NCBI GenBank assembly: GCA_040386195.1
Contig: JAZKFV010000018.1
Location: 1-64,000 of the forward strand
Source: JAJTCH01 sp040386195
GTDB lineage: Bacteria; Pseudomonadota; Alphaproteobacteria; Rickettsiales; UBA1997
Direction of reading: 5' to 3'
Length of the DNA: 64,000 nucleotides
The number at the start of each line of letters is the position of its first letter. Position 1 is the stretch's first letter. Positions 8,626 to 17,415 of the stretch are shown piece after piece. The notes under the pieces were generated by a model that had not been told where the DNA came from, ran no database searches, and saw only the letters and a list, made by a program, of their open reading frames with translations. A program made the translations under genes and the position numbers.

Positions 8626-9579
8626 TTGAAAAATAATTCTCTTAGCAACATCGCAATTGCAGCAACTAAAGTGGCGGAACAAGCCGCTATTGCTTGCTAT
8701 GATTGGATTGGTAAAGGCAATGAAAAACTTGCCGACCAAGCCGCAGTCAACGCTATGCGTGATGAACTTAACCAAATGAATATCACCGGAACAGTGGTTA
8801 TTGGTGAAGGCGAAAGAGATGAAGCGCCAATGCTTTATATTGGTGAAAAAGTTGGAATCGGTGGAATTGAAGTTGATATTGCTCTTGATCCGCTAGAAGG
8901 AACTACAATTTGCGCAACTGCCAATCCTAATTCTCTAGCCGTAATTGCTTTTGCTAATAAAGGCGGATTTTTGCACGCTCCTGATGTTTATATGGATAAA
9001 ATTGCCGTTGGTGGCGGTTTGCCAATTGGCGTTGTTGATCTTGATAATTCTGTTCAAAATAATTTAAAAAATTTAGCTTTAGCCAAAAAATGTGCAATTA
9101 GTGATTTGCAAGTAATGATTCTTAAAAGAGATCGTCACGAAGAAATCATCGCCAAATGCCGCGAAGCTGGCGCACGAGTAAAATTAATTTCCGATGGCGA
9201 TGTTGCCGCGGTTATCGCGACTGCCGATCCAGAAAAAACTGGTGTTGATCTTTATTTAGGAATTGGTGGCGCACCTGAAGGCGTTTTGGCTGCCGCTGCA
9301 CTTCGAACCGTTGGTGGACAAATGATGGGCAGACTTTTATTTAAAGGCGAAGACAAACAAGCTGCAAGAGCTAAAGAAATGGGAATTATTGATCTCAACA
9401 AAAAATATTTAACTGAAGAAATGGCTCAAGGCGAAACTCTTTTCATCGCTTCTGGTGTGACTGATGGCGCCATGCTGGATGGGGTAAAAAAATCTACTAA
9501 CAAAATCATCGTCAATTCTCTAATCATGAATTCTGCCGAAAAATCAGTTAAAAAAATCCTTTCTTCTTATTATCTATAG
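8626..9579 (+). CDS. glpX: class II fructose-1,6-bisphosphatase GlpX
   Basis: The 317-residue protein hydrolyses fructose-1,6-bisphosphate in gluconeogenesis. GEGERDEAPMLYIGE (60-74) and DPLEGTT (88-94) are the metal-binding motifs of the lithium-sensitive phosphatase fold. The start is a TTG that directly abuts the rpmG stop codon. The family N-terminus (a helix ahead of AALACYxWxGxG) aligns from this codon and no better ATG exists, so translation is probably coupled to rpmG. Confidence 0.93.
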   Translation: MKNNSLSNIAIAATKVAEQAAIACYDWIGKGNEKLADQAAVNAMRDELNQMNITGTVVIGEGERDEAPMLYIGEKVGIGGIEVDIALDPLEGTTICATANPNSLAVIAFANKGGFLHAPDVYMDKIAVGGGLPIGVVDLDNSVQNNLKNLALAKKCAISDLQVMILKRDRHEEIIAKCREAGARVKLISDGDVAAVIATADPEKTGVDLYLGIGGAPEGVLAAAALRTVGGQMMGRLLFKGEDKQAARAKEMGIIDLNKKYLTEEMAQGETLFIASGVTDGAMLDGVKKSTNKIIVNSLIMNSAEKSVKKILSSYYL

Positions 9580-9587
9580 CCATTTTT

Positions 9588-10013
9588 ATGAGCAACGTCC
9601 GCATCAATTCACAATATGTGAAAGATTTATCATTTGAAGTGCCAAACGCACCAGAAATCTTTCTAACCCCAACTCTTAAACCTGACATCACCCTATCAAT
9701 TGATATTGATGCTAAAAGATTATCAGTGAATGCTTTTGAAGTGATTTTAAAAGTGACTGCCCAAGCGGTGGGAAATGATAAAATTATTTTTATCTGTGAA
9801 CTCAGCTATGCTGGCGTTTTTACTTTGGATGAAAAAATTCAAGACCAAAAAGAAGTTGAAGAAATTTTATTAATTTACTGCCCAAATATTCTCTTCCCTT
9901 TTGCCAGAAAAATCATTGCTGGCTGCACAATTGACGGTGGCTTTCCGCCTTTAATGCTTGAACCAATTGACTTTGCTGACTTATATCAAAAAAGATCTGC
10001 TCAAGCTAAATAA
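9588..10013 (+). CDS. secB: protein-export chaperone SecB
   Basis: The 141-residue tetrameric chaperone keeps secretory precursors unfolded and hands them to SecA. The SecB opening (YVKDLSFEVPNAPEIF), LSYAGVF, and the conserved CPNILFPFARKII followed by GGFPPLMLEPIDF are all present. It is the last gene of the rpmG-glpX-secB run and its 3' end overlaps the convergent lysA by 8 bases. SecB is found in proteobacteria, which fits the proposed origin. Confidence 0.96.
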   Translation: MSNVRINSQYVKDLSFEVPNAPEIFLTPTLKPDITLSIDIDAKRLSVNAFEVILKVTAQAVGNDKIIFICELSYAGVFTLDEKIQDQKEVEEILLIYCPNILFPFARKIIAGCTIDGGFPPLMLEPIDFADLYQKRSAQAK

Positions 10014-11247
10014 TTTTTTCTAAAGCTATCATCTCTTCATAGCTTGGTCTTCTTCTGATAATCTCAAATTTATTGTCATCAACCAAAACTTCTGGAATCA
10101 ACGGACGAGAATTATATTCGTTGGACATTGAAGCCCCATAAGCTCCGGCAGATAAAAAGGCAATCAAATCACCAGCTTGCGGATTAACCAAATGACGATT
10201 TTTAGCTAAAATATCCGTGCTCTCACAAACTGGTCCTGCTATATCAAATTTACTTTCTTCACCAACTTTTGGAGTAACAAGAATGACTTTATGGTAAGAA
10301 TCATAAAGCCCTGGACGCATTAAATCATTCATCGCTGCATCAATAACTAAAAAATCTCGATCAGCAGTTTTTTTAACATAAATAATCTCGGAAACCAAAA
10401 TACCAGAACTTCCAACCAAAGCCCTGCCTGGAGCAATAGTTAGGCTAACATTTAAATCTTTGATTATTTCTTTAATTAAATCCGCATAATCTTGGATCAA
10501 AATTGGCGTCTCTTCATTATACAAAATACCAATTCCGCCACCCAAATCCAGATTATCAATTTTAAATCCTTGATTACGCAGCTCCAAACACAAATCTTTA
10601 ATTTTGGTAAATGCTTTAGAGAAAGGTTCTAGCGAGGTTATTTGCGAACCAATGTGGGTTGAGATTCCAAAAACTTCAATGCCAGCGAGACTGCGCGCTA
10701 ATTGATAAATTCTTGGCGCTTCTTCAATATCAATACCAAATTTATCACCTTTTTTACCAGTTGAAATTTTACTATGAGTTTTTGCATCAACATTTGGATT
10801 AACTCGAAGCGCAATTTTAGCCTTTAGATTAAGGCTTTGCGCCACTTCGCTTAATAAAGATAATTCTGGCTCAGACTCAATTGAAAATTCCTCAACTCCA
10901 TTTTTCAAAGCAAATTCCATCTCAGCTTTAGTTTTGCCAACTCCAGCAAAAACGATTTTTTTTGGATCAATTCCAGCTTGTAAAGCCCGATAAATTTCTC
11001 CCATTGATACCGCATCAATACCAGCACCGAAGCCGGCAAAAATTTTAGCAATATTAATATTCGGATTAGCTTTAATGGCGTAACAAATTTTATGATCAAT
11101 TCCTTGAAAAGCCTGAGAAAAATTCTGGTAATTTTCTATCAAGCTCGATTTAGAGTAGCAATAAAATGGCGTTCCCACCTCTTTGGCAATTTGAGAAATT
11201 GCCAAATTCTCGGCAAATAGCTGGTTATTTTTATATACAAAATTCAT
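10006..11247 (-). CDS. lysA: diaminopimelate decarboxylase
   Basis: The 413-residue fold-type III PLP enzyme makes L-lysine from meso-diaminopimelate. The PLP lysine is K59 in YAIKANPN. THIGSQ, the glycine-rich LDLGGGIGI (phosphate binding) and the active-site GPVCESTD are present, with the C-terminal AGAYGASMSNEYNSRPLIPEVLV. It lies just downstream of hisC, with a parS-type site in the 41-base gap. Confidence 0.96.
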   Translation of the reverse strand: MNFVYKNNQLFAENLAISQIAKEVGTPFYCYSKSSLIENYQNFSQAFQGIDHKICYAIKANPNINIAKIFAGFGAGIDAVSMGEIYRALQAGIDPKKIVFAGVGKTKAEMEFALKNGVEEFSIESEPELSLLSEVAQSLNLKAKIALRVNPNVDAKTHSKISTGKKGDKFGIDIEEAPRIYQLARSLAGIEVFGISTHIGSQITSLEPFSKAFTKIKDLCLELRNQGFKIDNLDLGGGIGILYNEETPILIQDYADLIKEIIKDLNVSLTIAPGRALVGSSGILVSEIIYVKKTADRDFLVIDAAMNDLMRPGLYDSYHKVILVTPKVGEESKFDIAGPVCESTDILAKNRHLVNPQAGDLIAFLSAGAYGASMSNEYNSRPLIPEVLVDDNKFEIIRRRPSYEEMIALEKII

Positions 11248-11271
11248 TTGGTAAAATGTTAATTTTAAAAA

Positions 11272-11287
11272 TGTTCCACGTGGAACA
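11272..11287. promoter_or_regulatory. parS-type centromere site 1
   Basis: The perfect 16-bp palindrome TGTTCCACGTGGAACA matches the chromosomal parS consensus TGTTNCACGTGNAACA bound by ParB. It lies between hisC and lysA. Confidence 0.92.
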
Positions 11288-11288
11288 T

Positions 11289-12359
11289 TTATATTTTCTT
11301 CAACAAATCTATCACGATCAAATTTTCTTCTTCTTTGCCGATACTCATCCTCAAACAGCTAGGCAAATTATAGGCGGACATATCTCTTAAAATCACACCA
11401 TTATCCAGCAAAAACTGGTTGATTTTTTGACATTTTTCTATGGAGAGAAAATCTAATAAAATAAAATTGGCCACTGATGGATAATGTTTGATCCCGATTT
11501 TATCAAACTCTGCCGCCAAAATTCCTAGCCACTTTTTATTATGTGCTTTGGATTTTTCTACAAATTCACTATCATTAATTGCCGCAATACCAGCATATTG
11601 AGCAGCACCAGAAACATTGAACGGACCACGGGCGCGATTTAATATATCAGCAATATACAAGGATGAATATGACCAACCTAAACGAAGAGACGCTAGGCCA
11701 TAAATTTTGGAAAAAGTTCGCATCATGACCACATTATGGTATTTATTAACTAACTCAATTGCGTCTGGATAATCCAGATTATCAACAAACTCAGCATAGG
11801 CTAGATCCAATACTATGATTATATTATTAGGCACATTTTTAATTAATCTTTCAATTTCATCGCCACTTAAATAAGATCCGGTGGGATTGTTTGGGTTGGC
11901 TAGAAAAATCATCTTAGTTTTACTAGTAATTGCTGCAAGAATATTATCAACATTAGCAGTTAAGTTAGTTTCTTTAGCAATAACTCCTTGAGCACCGACT
12001 CTTTTGGCTGAAATTGGATACATTAAGAATCCGTATTCGCTATATAAAACTTCGTCACCCACACCACAAAAAGAATGAGTTATAAGAGCAATAATCTCAT
12101 CCGATCCGGCGCCACAAACAATTTGATTGATGTCAATTTTATATTTTTTTGCCAAAGCCCCTCTAAGCTCGATGCACCCGCCATCAGCATAGCGAAAAAC
12201 TTTATCGCTATGCTTTTGGTAAGCCAAAATTGCTTTTGGACTTGCACCCAAGGCATTCTCGTTTGAAGATAATTTAATGACTTGGTTATTATTTCCTGTT
12301 TTGGATTTACCCGGTTTATATGGTTCGATTTCCAATATATATTCTTTTGCTTTAATCAT
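11289..12359 (-). CDS. hisC: histidinol-phosphate aminotransferase family
   Basis: The 356-residue fold-type I aminotransferase has LSSNENALGASPKA near the N-terminus, NPNNPTGSYLS, the lysine motif TFSKIYGLASLRLGW and a C-terminal LRMSIGKEEEN. In histidine-synthesising bacteria it makes histidinol phosphate. No other his gene is in the window, so it could equally serve aromatic amino-acid transamination. I start at the ATG at 12357-12359. The 13-codon upstream extension beginning MFHVEH is only a translation of the parS site. Confidence 0.88.
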   Translation of the reverse strand: MIKAKEYILEIEPYKPGKSKTGNNNQVIKLSSNENALGASPKAILAYQKHSDKVFRYADGGCIELRGALAKKYKIDINQIVCGAGSDEIIALITHSFCGVGDEVLYSEYGFLMYPISAKRVGAQGVIAKETNLTANVDNILAAITSKTKMIFLANPNNPTGSYLSGDEIERLIKNVPNNIIIVLDLAYAEFVDNLDYPDAIELVNKYHNVVMMRTFSKIYGLASLRLGWSYSSLYIADILNRARGPFNVSGAAQYAGIAAINDSEFVEKSKAHNKKWLGILAAEFDKIGIKHYPSVANFILLDFLSIEKCQKINQFLLDNGVILRDMSAYNLPSCLRMSIGKEEENLIVIDLLKKI

Positions 12360-12381
12360 ATTTTGATTCTTGATTACCAAA

Positions 12382-12397
12382 TGTTCCACGTGGAACA
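12382..12397. promoter_or_regulatory. parS-type centromere site 2
   Basis: This is an identical copy of TGTTCCACGTGGAACA, just upstream of the hisC start and downstream of parB. Confidence 0.92.
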
Positions 12398-12423
12398 TTT
12401 CTTGTTGTATTATTTCAAATCAT

Positions 12424-12458
12424 AATCGTATGGGCGTATGCAATACGCCCATACGATT
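12424..12458. repeat. perfect palindrome between parB and hisC
   Basis: AATCGTATGGGCGTAT (12424-12439) and its exact complement (12443-12458) enclose a 3-base loop GCA. It begins a few bases past the parB stop codon. It may act as a hairpin terminator, though no T-run follows. The GGGCGTATnCAATACGCCC core looks like a dispersed palindromic repeat. Confidence 0.85.
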
Positions 12459-12460
12459 GA

Positions 12461-13390
12461 TTACAAACTGTCCACTAACTCTTCAATTTCTTTTAAATCT
12501 TTAAAAAAGATAGTAATTTTACCTTTATGTTTCTGCTGACTATATTCAGCTTTCACAAGATTCTCTGCAAATAATTTTTTTAATTTTAACTCAATATTTT
12601 TAATCGATTGGCTTTTAATTTTTTTACTTTTTGCTGCTGGGCTAATCTTTTTTACTACACTCGATTTAATTTCCACTTCCAATTCATCATTCTTAAACAT
12701 CGTTTCCACATCTCTTACTGTCCAATTATTTTCAACAATTTGTCTGGCAATCTCCACAGCATTATCGCTATTCATAATTACCTTGGCGTGACCAAAGCTT
12801 ATCTTGCCTTGATCTAACAAATCTTGAACTTCTTTTGGTAAAGATAGAAGTCTTAAAATATTAGCAATATGACTTCTGCTGCAGCCAATTTTTTTAGCGA
12901 CCTGATCTTGAGTATAATCAAATTCGCTTATCAATTGTTTATAGCCGTGCGCTTCTTCGATTGGTGACAAATCAGCTCTTTGCACGTTTTCAATAATAGC
13001 AAATTCTAAAGCTTGAGTATTATCAATGTCTTTGACGATCACTGGAACCTGATTTAACCCCGCCATTTTTGCTGCTTTAAATCTACGCTCACCAGCAATA
13101 ATTTCAAAGGTTCCGCGCTCATCAGCCTTTCTGACAATTATTGGCTGGATAATTCCATTTTCACGAATTGAGTTACTTAATTCTAATAATTGATTTTGAT
13201 CAAAAGATTTTCTTGGCTGATAAACGCCAGCAATAAGGTTGCCAACTGATATAAGCTGAACTGAATTATCATTATTGTTTGACGCAACATTTGCTTTGCT
13301 TGAATCTCTAGTTTTATTGGAGTCGCCAAGTAAAGCAGAGAGCCCGCGGCCGAGTTTTTTATCATTATTAATTTCCATATCTTTATTCAT
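12461..13390 (-). CDS. parB: chromosome partitioning protein ParB
   Basis: The 309-residue CTP-dependent DNA clamp loads at parS. After a short tail comes KLGRGLSALLGD, the ParA-contacting element. The CTPase motifs follow (YQPRKSFD, GERRFKAAKMAGL, ENVQRADLSPIEEA), then the helix-turn-helix VAKKIGCSRSHIANILRLL that reads parS. A Lys-rich linker leads to the C-terminal dimerisation domain. It is downstream of parA, with a parS site in the 28-base gap, and four parS-type sites lie within 3 kb. The start could also be the ATG 12 bases further in. Confidence 0.96.
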   Translation of the reverse strand: MNKDMEINNDKKLGRGLSALLGDSNKTRDSSKANVASNNNDNSVQLISVGNLIAGVYQPRKSFDQNQLLELSNSIRENGIIQPIIVRKADERGTFEIIAGERRFKAAKMAGLNQVPVIVKDIDNTQALEFAIIENVQRADLSPIEEAHGYKQLISEFDYTQDQVAKKIGCSRSHIANILRLLSLPKEVQDLLDQGKISFGHAKVIMNSDNAVEIARQIVENNWTVRDVETMFKNDELEVEIKSSVVKKISPAAKSKKIKSQSIKNIELKLKKLFAENLVKAEYSQQKHKGKITIFFKDLKEIEELVDSL

Positions 13391-13401
13391 TAAGTTTAAA
13401 T

Positions 13402-13417
13402 TGTTCCACGTGGAACA
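13402..13417. promoter_or_regulatory. parS-type centromere site 3
   Basis: This is an identical TGTTCCACGTGGAACA palindrome in the parA-parB gap. Confidence 0.92.
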
Positions 13418-13418
13418 A

Positions 13419-14195
13419 TTATAAGTTTTCTTTAATAATTATTTCTTTAGCTAACTTCACATAAGCAATTGATCCCGGGCATTTTGGATCATAAATTAAA
13501 GCTGGAAGTCCGTATGAAGGGGCTTCCGATAATTTAACATTTCTGGGCACTATTGTTTGATAAACCATGGTCTCTAAAAATTCTCGCACATCATTTTCAA
13601 CTTGTTCGGTCAGCTTATTGCGACGATCATGCATCGTTAAGACAATTCCACTAATTCTTAAATCAGAATTCAGGTTGGTTTTCACCAAATCTAATGTTGT
13701 TAAAAGATGGCTTAAACCTTCTAAGGCAAAAAATTCACACTGCATTGGGATTAAAATTAAATTAATCGCAGTTAAAGCATTAACAGTTAGAAGCCCAAGA
13801 GAAGGTGGGCAATCGATAATTATGCAATCGTAATTATTGACGATTGACTTTAGTTTATCTTTGAGAATAAATTCTCTTTTTTCAACATTAGTTAATTCTA
13901 CTTCACAAGCTGATAAATCAACGGTGGCAGGAATTAAAAAGAGGTTTTTGATTGAGGTTTTAAAGATAGCATCTTCGATAGCGCAATTATCAATCATAAC
14001 ATCATAAATGCTATGAGTGCGATCTTGGTGATAAAGCCCAAGACCAGTGCTGGCATTGCCTTGCGGATCGAAATCGATGACTAGAACTTTCTTTTTTAAA
14101 GCAGCAAAAGCGGTGGCAAGATTAATCACGGTAGTGGTTTTTCCAACTCCACCTTTTTGATTAACTACAGCAATGATTTTGGCAGGTTTTTCCAT
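13419..14195 (-). CDS. parA: chromosome partitioning ATPase ParA
   Basis: The 258-residue deviant Walker ATPase has KGGVGKTT near the N-terminus, VIDFDPQGNAST (Walker A') and the Walker B region CIIIDCPPSLGLLT. It binds DNA non-specifically in the ATP form and drives movement of ParB-parS complexes. I start at the ATG at 14193-14195, giving MEKPAKIIAVVNQ. The 14-codon extension beginning MFHVEQ translates the adjacent parS site and is probably not made. The weak GGAA just ahead of this start is one of few purine-rich stretches seen upstream of a start here. Confidence 0.95.
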   Translation of the reverse strand: MEKPAKIIAVVNQKGGVGKTTTVINLATAFAALKKKVLVIDFDPQGNASTGLGLYHQDRTHSIYDVMIDNCAIEDAIFKTSIKNLFLIPATVDLSACEVELTNVEKREFILKDKLKSIVNNYDCIIIDCPPSLGLLTVNALTAINLILIPMQCEFFALEGLSHLLTTLDLVKTNLNSDLRISGIVLTMHDRRNKLTEQVENDVREFLETMVYQTIVPRNVKLSEAPSYGLPALIYDPKCPGSIAYVKLAKEIIIKENL

Positions 14196-14220
14196 ATGTT
14201 CCGGTAAGAAATAGTTAAAT

Positions 14221-14236
14221 TGTTCCACGTGGAACA
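14221..14236. promoter_or_regulatory. parS-type centromere site 4
   Basis: This is an identical TGTTCCACGTGGAACA palindrome 26 bases upstream of the parA start, so ParB bound here could also affect parAB expression. Confidence 0.92.
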
Positions 14237-14298
14237 ATTAGAGTTTTAGAAATGGAATTTGTCAAATGATTTTTGGTTTTTTGATCGTGGTTGTTTAG

Positions 14299-14358
14299 CA
14301 TCTTGCCATCCTGATGTAAGCTGAAGAGATTCTTTGCTGCGCTCAGGATGACAAGATG
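14299..14358. repeat. CATCCTGA-type palindrome between glnA and parA
   Basis: Outer arms CATCTTGCCATCCTGA (14299-14314) and TCAGGATGACAAGATG (14343-14358) pair with one G-T. The inner part is a diverged GAAGGATCT-type core (GAAGAGATTCTTTGC). It ends 8 bases from the glnA stop codon. Confidence 0.8.
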
Positions 14359-14365
14359 TTGAAAA

Positions 14366-15811
14366 TTAAGAATTATAGTACATTTCAAATTCTACTGGAT
14401 GAGGAACTTGGTCGCATCTTTCGGCTTCTTTCAATTTGAGCTTGATGTAAGCGTCAATTTGATCGTCACTAAATACGCCGCCTTTTTTCAAGAATTCACG
14501 ATCTTTATCAAGAGCAGCAAGGGCTTCTCTCAAGCTTCTAGCCACAGTTGGAATTTTCTTTAATTCCTTTTCTGAAAGCTCATAAAGATCACGATTATCG
14601 GCTTTTCCTGGATGGATTTTGTTGATAATTCCATCAAGACCAGCCATCAACATTGCTGCAAAACCAAGATAAGGATTAGCAACTGGATCAGGGAATCTAG
14701 CTTCAATTCGACGCGCTTTTTCATTAGTAACATGCGGAATACGAATTGATGCTGAGCGATTTTTAGAAGAATAAGCCAATAAAACTGGCGCTTCATAACC
14801 CGGAACTAATCTTTTATAGCTATTAGTTGATGGGTTGGTGAAGGCGTTAATAGCTCTAGCATGTTTGATGATGCCGCCAATGTAATAAATTGCTAGTTCT
14901 GAAAGCCCAGCTTCGCCATTTCCTAAAAATAAAGGTTTGCCGTCTTTCCAAATTGATTGGTGAACGTGCATTCCTGAGCCGTTATCGCCAAAAATTGGTT
15001 TTGGCATAAAGGTTGCGGTTTTGCCGTAAGAATCGCAGACATTGTGGATAACATATTTAAATTTTTGAATATTATCTGCCGTGCTGGTTAAAGTGCTATA
15101 TTTGAAGCCTAATTCATATTGAGAATTGGCAACTTCGTGATGATGCAAGACTGGAACGATGCCAACTTCACGCAAAACTTCTAACATTTCACCGCGAATA
15201 TCGTTGCCACTATCTAAAGGTGATAAATCAAAATAAGCGCCTTTGATTGGTGATCTGTGACCCATATTGCCGGCTTCATAATGTTTGCCATTATTATAAG
15301 GACCTTCGCAAGAGTCGATTTCGTAGCCACATCCGTTGGATTTAGTGTGGAATTGAATATTGTCAAAAACAAAAAACTCTGGTTCTGGACCAAAATAAGC
15401 CGCATCGCCAATGCCAGTGGTTTGCAAATATTTTTCAGCTAATTTCGCAGTGTGGCGCGGATCGCGATCGTAGCCTTCGCCGGTTTTTGGCTCTAAAACG
15501 TCGCAAATTAAAACTAGAGTTGGAAGGGTAGAAAATGGGTCGATAAAAGCAGTGTCTAATTGTGGAATCAAGATCATATCTGATTCGTTAATTTCTTTCC
15601 AAGCCGGAACTGATGAGCCATCAAAAGCAACACCGTTTTTTAGCTCTTCTTCACCAACCGCATCGGCACAATGAGTGATGTGCAACCATTTGCCGCGATA
15701 ATCGCTGAAACGGAAATCGATGAATTTGATGTCGTTATTTTTGACCAACTCAAAAATATCCGCAACAGAATTGGCAAGAACATTGGCTGAGCCATTGCTA
15801 TTTTTAGTCAT
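14366..15811 (-). CDS. glnA: glutamine synthetase type I
   Basis: The 481-residue protein makes glutamine from glutamate, ammonia and ATP. Seen: FDGSSVPAWKEINESDM, GPEPEFFVFD, NGSGMHVHQS, the ATP-binding KRLVPGYEAPVLLAYSSKNRSASIRIP and ARFPDPVANPYL. The adenylylation-loop tyrosine lies in DLYELSEKE, so control by GlnE-type adenylylation is possible. glnB (PII), the usual alphaproteobacterial partner, is not adjacent. Palindromic repeats flank the gene on both sides (14299-14358 and 15973-16068). Confidence 0.97.
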   Translation of the reverse strand: MTKNSNGSANVLANSVADIFELVKNNDIKFIDFRFSDYRGKWLHITHCADAVGEEELKNGVAFDGSSVPAWKEINESDMILIPQLDTAFIDPFSTLPTLVLICDVLEPKTGEGYDRDPRHTAKLAEKYLQTTGIGDAAYFGPEPEFFVFDNIQFHTKSNGCGYEIDSCEGPYNNGKHYEAGNMGHRSPIKGAYFDLSPLDSGNDIRGEMLEVLREVGIVPVLHHHEVANSQYELGFKYSTLTSTADNIQKFKYVIHNVCDSYGKTATFMPKPIFGDNGSGMHVHQSIWKDGKPLFLGNGEAGLSELAIYYIGGIIKHARAINAFTNPSTNSYKRLVPGYEAPVLLAYSSKNRSASIRIPHVTNEKARRIEARFPDPVANPYLGFAAMLMAGLDGIINKIHPGKADNRDLYELSEKELKKIPTVARSLREALAALDKDREFLKKGGVFSDDQIDAYIKLKLKEAERCDQVPHPVEFEMYYNS

Positions 15812-15972
15812 TTTTGATTATTTTTTTGAGATTGTTATCCGGCGAGTGACTTTGAAATTCAACTTTGAAAAAATTGATTATAAAATTCAAAAACCCAACC
15901 GATTTGTAGTTCGGGGGTGCATTCTACTGGCGGAAAATTTAAAAGTAAATTGCTTATTTTGGAAATACATAG

Positions 15973-16068
15973 CTGTCATCCTGAGCAAAGCGAAGGATCT
16001 CATGAGACGAGTTCCGATTTGGTTCGCGGCGCGAATCATAAGATCCTTCGCTGCGCTCAGGATGACAG
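15973..16068. repeat. GTCATCCTGAGC palindromic element upstream of glnA
   Basis: The left arm (15973-16000) begins CTGTCATCCTGAGC and ends GAAGGATCT. The right arm (16041-16068) is its near-perfect complement. A 40-base centre separates them. It sits between purB and glnA in the 15812-16081 gap, the longest in the window. The remainder of that gap (15812-15972) is the A/T-rich glnA leader, in which I see no convincing promoter. Confidence 0.9.
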
Positions 16069-16081
16069 TTCAAATAATTTT

Positions 16082-17374
16082 CTAGAAAACTCGGCTAAAA
16101 ATTTGGTCAATATTTTTGGTATAGAAAGAATAGTCGAAAATTGCTTTTAACTTTTCTTTTCCTAAAGATTGCATAATTTTTTCATCTTGACTTAACAATT
16201 CATAAAAATCGCTATTATCTTGCCAAACCTTCATAGCATTGGTTTGCACAATTTTATAAGCATCTTCGCGGGAGATTTTTGCTTCGTCAATTAGAGTGAT
16301 TAAAACTCTTTGAGAAAAAACTAAGCCGTTTAATTTATTAAGATTTTTCATCATATTTTCTGGATAAACCAGAAGATTTTCGATGAGTCCAACCAAACGA
16401 TTTAAGGCAAAATCCAAAACCACAGTTGCATCTGGCGCCAACATTCTTTCCACCGATGAGTGAGAAATATCGCGCTCGTGCCACAAAGCAACATTTTCCA
16501 TCATGGGCATAACGGCGCTACGCACAACTCGGGCAAGGCCGGTGAGATTTTCAGATAGAACTGGATTGCGTTTGTGCGGCATTGCGGAAGAACCTTTTTG
16601 ACCGGCTGAGAAAAATTCTTCAACTTCCAAAACTTCAGTTCTTTGCAAATGGCGAATTTCAATTGCAATATTTTCAATTGAAGAAGCAATCACGCCCAGC
16701 GTGGCAAAAAATTGTGCATGACGATCTCGAGGAATTACTTGGCTAGAAATTTCTTCTTCCTCTAAACCTAATTTTTTGGCAACATGTTTTTGAACCGAAG
16801 GATCAATTGTTGCATGAGTTCCAACCGCGCCAGATATAGCACAAACGGCAATTTCTTTTCTAGCGGCAATTAATCTTTCTTTGTTTCTTTTAAACTCAGC
16901 ATAAAACCGCGCCATTTTTAAACCAAAAGTTGTTGGCTCAGCGTGAATTCCGTGCGATCTGCCCACGCATAAGGTATTTTTATGAGTCAGAGATTTGTCT
17001 TTGAGAGCTTTTAAAAGTCTGTCAATATCGTCTAGTAAAATATCTGCTGCTTGAGTTAATTGCTTAGAAAGGCAAGTGTCTAGAACATCTGAACTAGTCA
17101 TTCCCATATGGACGAATCGTGAATTTTCGCCAATTGATTCAGCTAAATTGGTTAAAAATGCTATCACATCATGCTTGGTTACATTTTCAATTTCCAAAAT
17201 TTTATCGGCATCAACTTTGCCTTTCGCCAAAATTTCCGCTGCAACGCCTTTAGGAACAATTCCCAGCTGCTCCATGGCTTCCACCGCATAAGCTTCGATC
17301 TCTAACCAAATTTGGTATTTATTTTGTTCTGACCAAATATTGGCCATTTCTTTTCGGGAATATCTAGGAATCAT
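16082..17374 (-). CDS. purB: adenylosuccinate lyase
   Basis: The 430-residue fumarase/aspartase-superfamily enzyme acts twice in purine synthesis: SAICAR to AICAR and adenylosuccinate to AMP. The signature loop GSSAMPHKRNP is near residues 262-272. GRSHGIHAEPTTFG and TSSDVLDTCL carry further active-site residues. purA, the preceding step to AMP, is in the window at 54.9 kb but not linked. It lies downstream of rluB on the same strand. Confidence 0.96.
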   Translation of the reverse strand: MIPRYSRKEMANIWSEQNKYQIWLEIEAYAVEAMEQLGIVPKGVAAEILAKGKVDADKILEIENVTKHDVIAFLTNLAESIGENSRFVHMGMTSSDVLDTCLSKQLTQAADILLDDIDRLLKALKDKSLTHKNTLCVGRSHGIHAEPTTFGLKMARFYAEFKRNKERLIAARKEIAVCAISGAVGTHATIDPSVQKHVAKKLGLEEEEISSQVIPRDRHAQFFATLGVIASSIENIAIEIRHLQRTEVLEVEEFFSAGQKGSSAMPHKRNPVLSENLTGLARVVRSAVMPMMENVALWHERDISHSSVERMLAPDATVVLDFALNRLVGLIENLLVYPENMMKNLNKLNGLVFSQRVLITLIDEAKISREDAYKIVQTNAMKVWQDNSDFYELLSQDEKIMQSLGKEKLKAIFDYSFYTKNIDQIFSRVF

Positions 17375-17380
17375 AAGGCA

Positions 17381-17415
17381 ATGGTTAATGGTTAATTATT
17401 AATGATTAATTATTT
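17381..17415. repeat. heptad repeat between rluB and purB
   Basis: Five direct 7-bp units (ATGGTTA, ATGGTTA, ATTATTA, ATGATTA, ATTATTT) run into the rluB stop codon and encode its last residues. No inverted arm is present. Confidence 0.75.
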
